A stretch of DNA of 7,028 bases. Source: Chryseobacterium gleum (GTDB lineage Bacteria > Bacteroidota > Bacteroidia > Flavobacteriales_D > Crocinitomicaceae). The notes under the pieces were generated by a model. It was not told where the DNA came from, did not search any database, and saw nothing but the letters and a program-made list of their open reading frames with translations. How positions within the stretch are numbered: the stretch's first letter is position 1; every line of letters begins with the position of its first letter. Below are positions 6,169-7,028 of this stretch, piece by piece. The stretch is taken from positions 1 to 7,028 of the forward strand of contig CALPUT020000130.1 in assembly GCA_943326825.2 (NCBI GenBank). Reading direction: 5' to 3'. The position numbers and the translations under genes are program-made.

Positions 6169-7011
6169 TTAATAATCGCCTAATGTTTCTTCTAACTGGT
6201 TTAAAGCAATTTCTAATTGTTCAGCATTTGGAGCAACCCCATGCCATTTATGAGAACCTACCATAAAGTCAACTCCTTGACCCATTTCTGTTTTCATAAT
6301 GATCATAATTGGTTTACCATTTCCTGTCATTGATTTTGCTTTTGCTAACGTTGATTTCAATTCATCTATATTATGTCCATCAACTGAAAGTACTTCCCAA
6401 CCAAAAGCTTGCCACTTTTGAGAAAGATTCCCTAAAGACAAAACATCTTCAACATCTCCATCAATTTGACGACCATTGTAATCAATTGTAGAAATGATAT
6501 TATCTACTTTATTTGCGCTTGCATACATTGCAGCTTCCCAAATTTGACCTTCTTGTAATTCACCATCACCATGTAAAGTGTAAACGATTGATTTATCACC
6601 GTTTAATTTTTTTGTTTGACAAGTTCCAAGTGCATTTGATAAACCTTGACCTAATGAACCTGAAGCCATTCTGATTCCTGGTAATTTTTTGTCTGTAGAA
6701 GGGTGTCCTTGTAAACGTGCAGACATTTTTCTAAACGTTCCTAATTCAGCAGCTGGAAAATATCCTGCTCTTGCCAAAACACTATACCAAACTGGAGAAA
6801 TATGACCATTTGATAAATAGAAAACATCTTCACCAATTGCATCCATTGAAAAATTTGAAGCATTGTGATTCATTGCATCAAAATACAAAACAGTTAAAAA
6901 ATCTGTACATCCTAATGATCCTCCTGGGTGACCTGAATTTACGGCTGAAACCATTCTTACAATATCTCTTCTTACTTGTGATGCAATTCTTTTTAAATCT
7001 AATGTTTCCAT
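6169..7011 (-). CDS. Transketolase N-terminal subunit (thiamine diphosphate-binding domain)
   Basis: This 280-aa protein is the first half of the split transketolase and binds the diphosphate end of thiamine diphosphate through Mg2+ or Ca2+. It shows SGHPGGSLG (26-34), LSNGHISPVWYSVL (66-79), QGHPS (101-105), GSLGQGLSNALG (118-129), and the cofactor motif beginning GDGELQEGQIWEAAMYA (148-164) and ending near DYNGRQIDG (177-185), then GSHKWHG (252-258). Histidines H28, H70, H103 and the HKWH pair correspond to active-site histidines of full-length transketolases. It ends near residue 280 before the pyrimidine domain, as expected for the two-gene form, and is complete. ATG 7011 is the natural start (METLDLKRIASQVRRDI). 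The 17 bases upstream that are visible show no promoter, so the unit's promoter lies outside the window. The partner gene does not follow directly: a VWA gene lies between. Confidence 0.95.
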   Translation of the reverse strand: METLDLKRIASQVRRDIVRMVSAVNSGHPGGSLGCTDFLTVLYFDAMNHNASNFSMDAIGEDVFYLSNGHISPVWYSVLARAGYFPAAELGTFRKMSARLQGHPSTDKKLPGIRMASGSLGQGLSNALGTCQTKKLNGDKSIVYTLHGDGELQEGQIWEAAMYASANKVDNIISTIDYNGRQIDGDVEDVLSLGNLSQKWQAFGWEVLSVDGHNIDELKSTLAKAKSMTGNGKPIMIIMKTEMGQGVDFMVGSHKWHGVAPNAEQLEIALNQLEETLGDY

Positions 7012-7028
7012 TTTTTATCGTTTTCTAC

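Noticed and set aside
6309..6491. Plus-strand frame of 60 codons inside the transketolase N gene, with a hydrophobic start
   Set aside because: Hydrophobicity follows from reading a conserved gene backwards in AT-rich DNA; no promoter element or family match supports it.

Overview
The window looks like a chromosomal stretch from a member of the Bacteroidota, most likely class Flavobacteriia. The DNA is strongly AT-rich, and none of the starts has an obvious Shine-Dalgarno sequence. One intergenic gap carries a TAnnTTTG promoter element, the -7 consensus typical of this phylum. The proteins also fit: a Bacteroidota-style Kdo transferase, a transketolase split into two polypeptides, and short signal peptides ending in -FGQ. 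Genus cannot be fixed from sequence alone.

Left half, plus strand. The window opens inside a beta-barrel-like protein gene (2-667, 5' end missing). One base after its stop comes waaA/kdtA (669-1895), the Kdo transferase of lipid A-core synthesis, so the pair reads as a coupled cell-envelope unit. After an 89-bp gap with a promoter-like element comes a 143-aa SpoIIAA/STAS-like protein (1985-2416).

Right half, minus strand. A class III PLP aminotransferase (2413-3603) converges on the STAS-like gene so tightly that their stop codons interlock in four bases. A 245-bp gap (3604-3848) holds a good intrinsic terminator for the upstream unit and some short repeats. Upstream lies a tight three-gene unit, transcribed right to left: transketolase N-terminal subunit (6169-7011), a secreted von Willebrand factor A (VWA) protein with a complete MIDAS site (4815-6167), and transketolase C-terminal subunit (3849-4805). 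Gaps are 1 and 9 nt.

How the genes work together. The two transketolase halves should assemble into one thiamine-diphosphate enzyme of the non-oxidative pentose phosphate pathway. That pathway supplies precursors of Kdo and heptose, but a functional link to waaA across two transcription units is only speculation. The most unusual point is the gene for an exported VWA protein sitting between two genes whose products must pair in the cytoplasm, entered through a TTG start one base after the N-subunit stop. Everything else is ordinary core-genome content. I see no RNA gene, CRISPR array, phage gene or intact insertion sequence.
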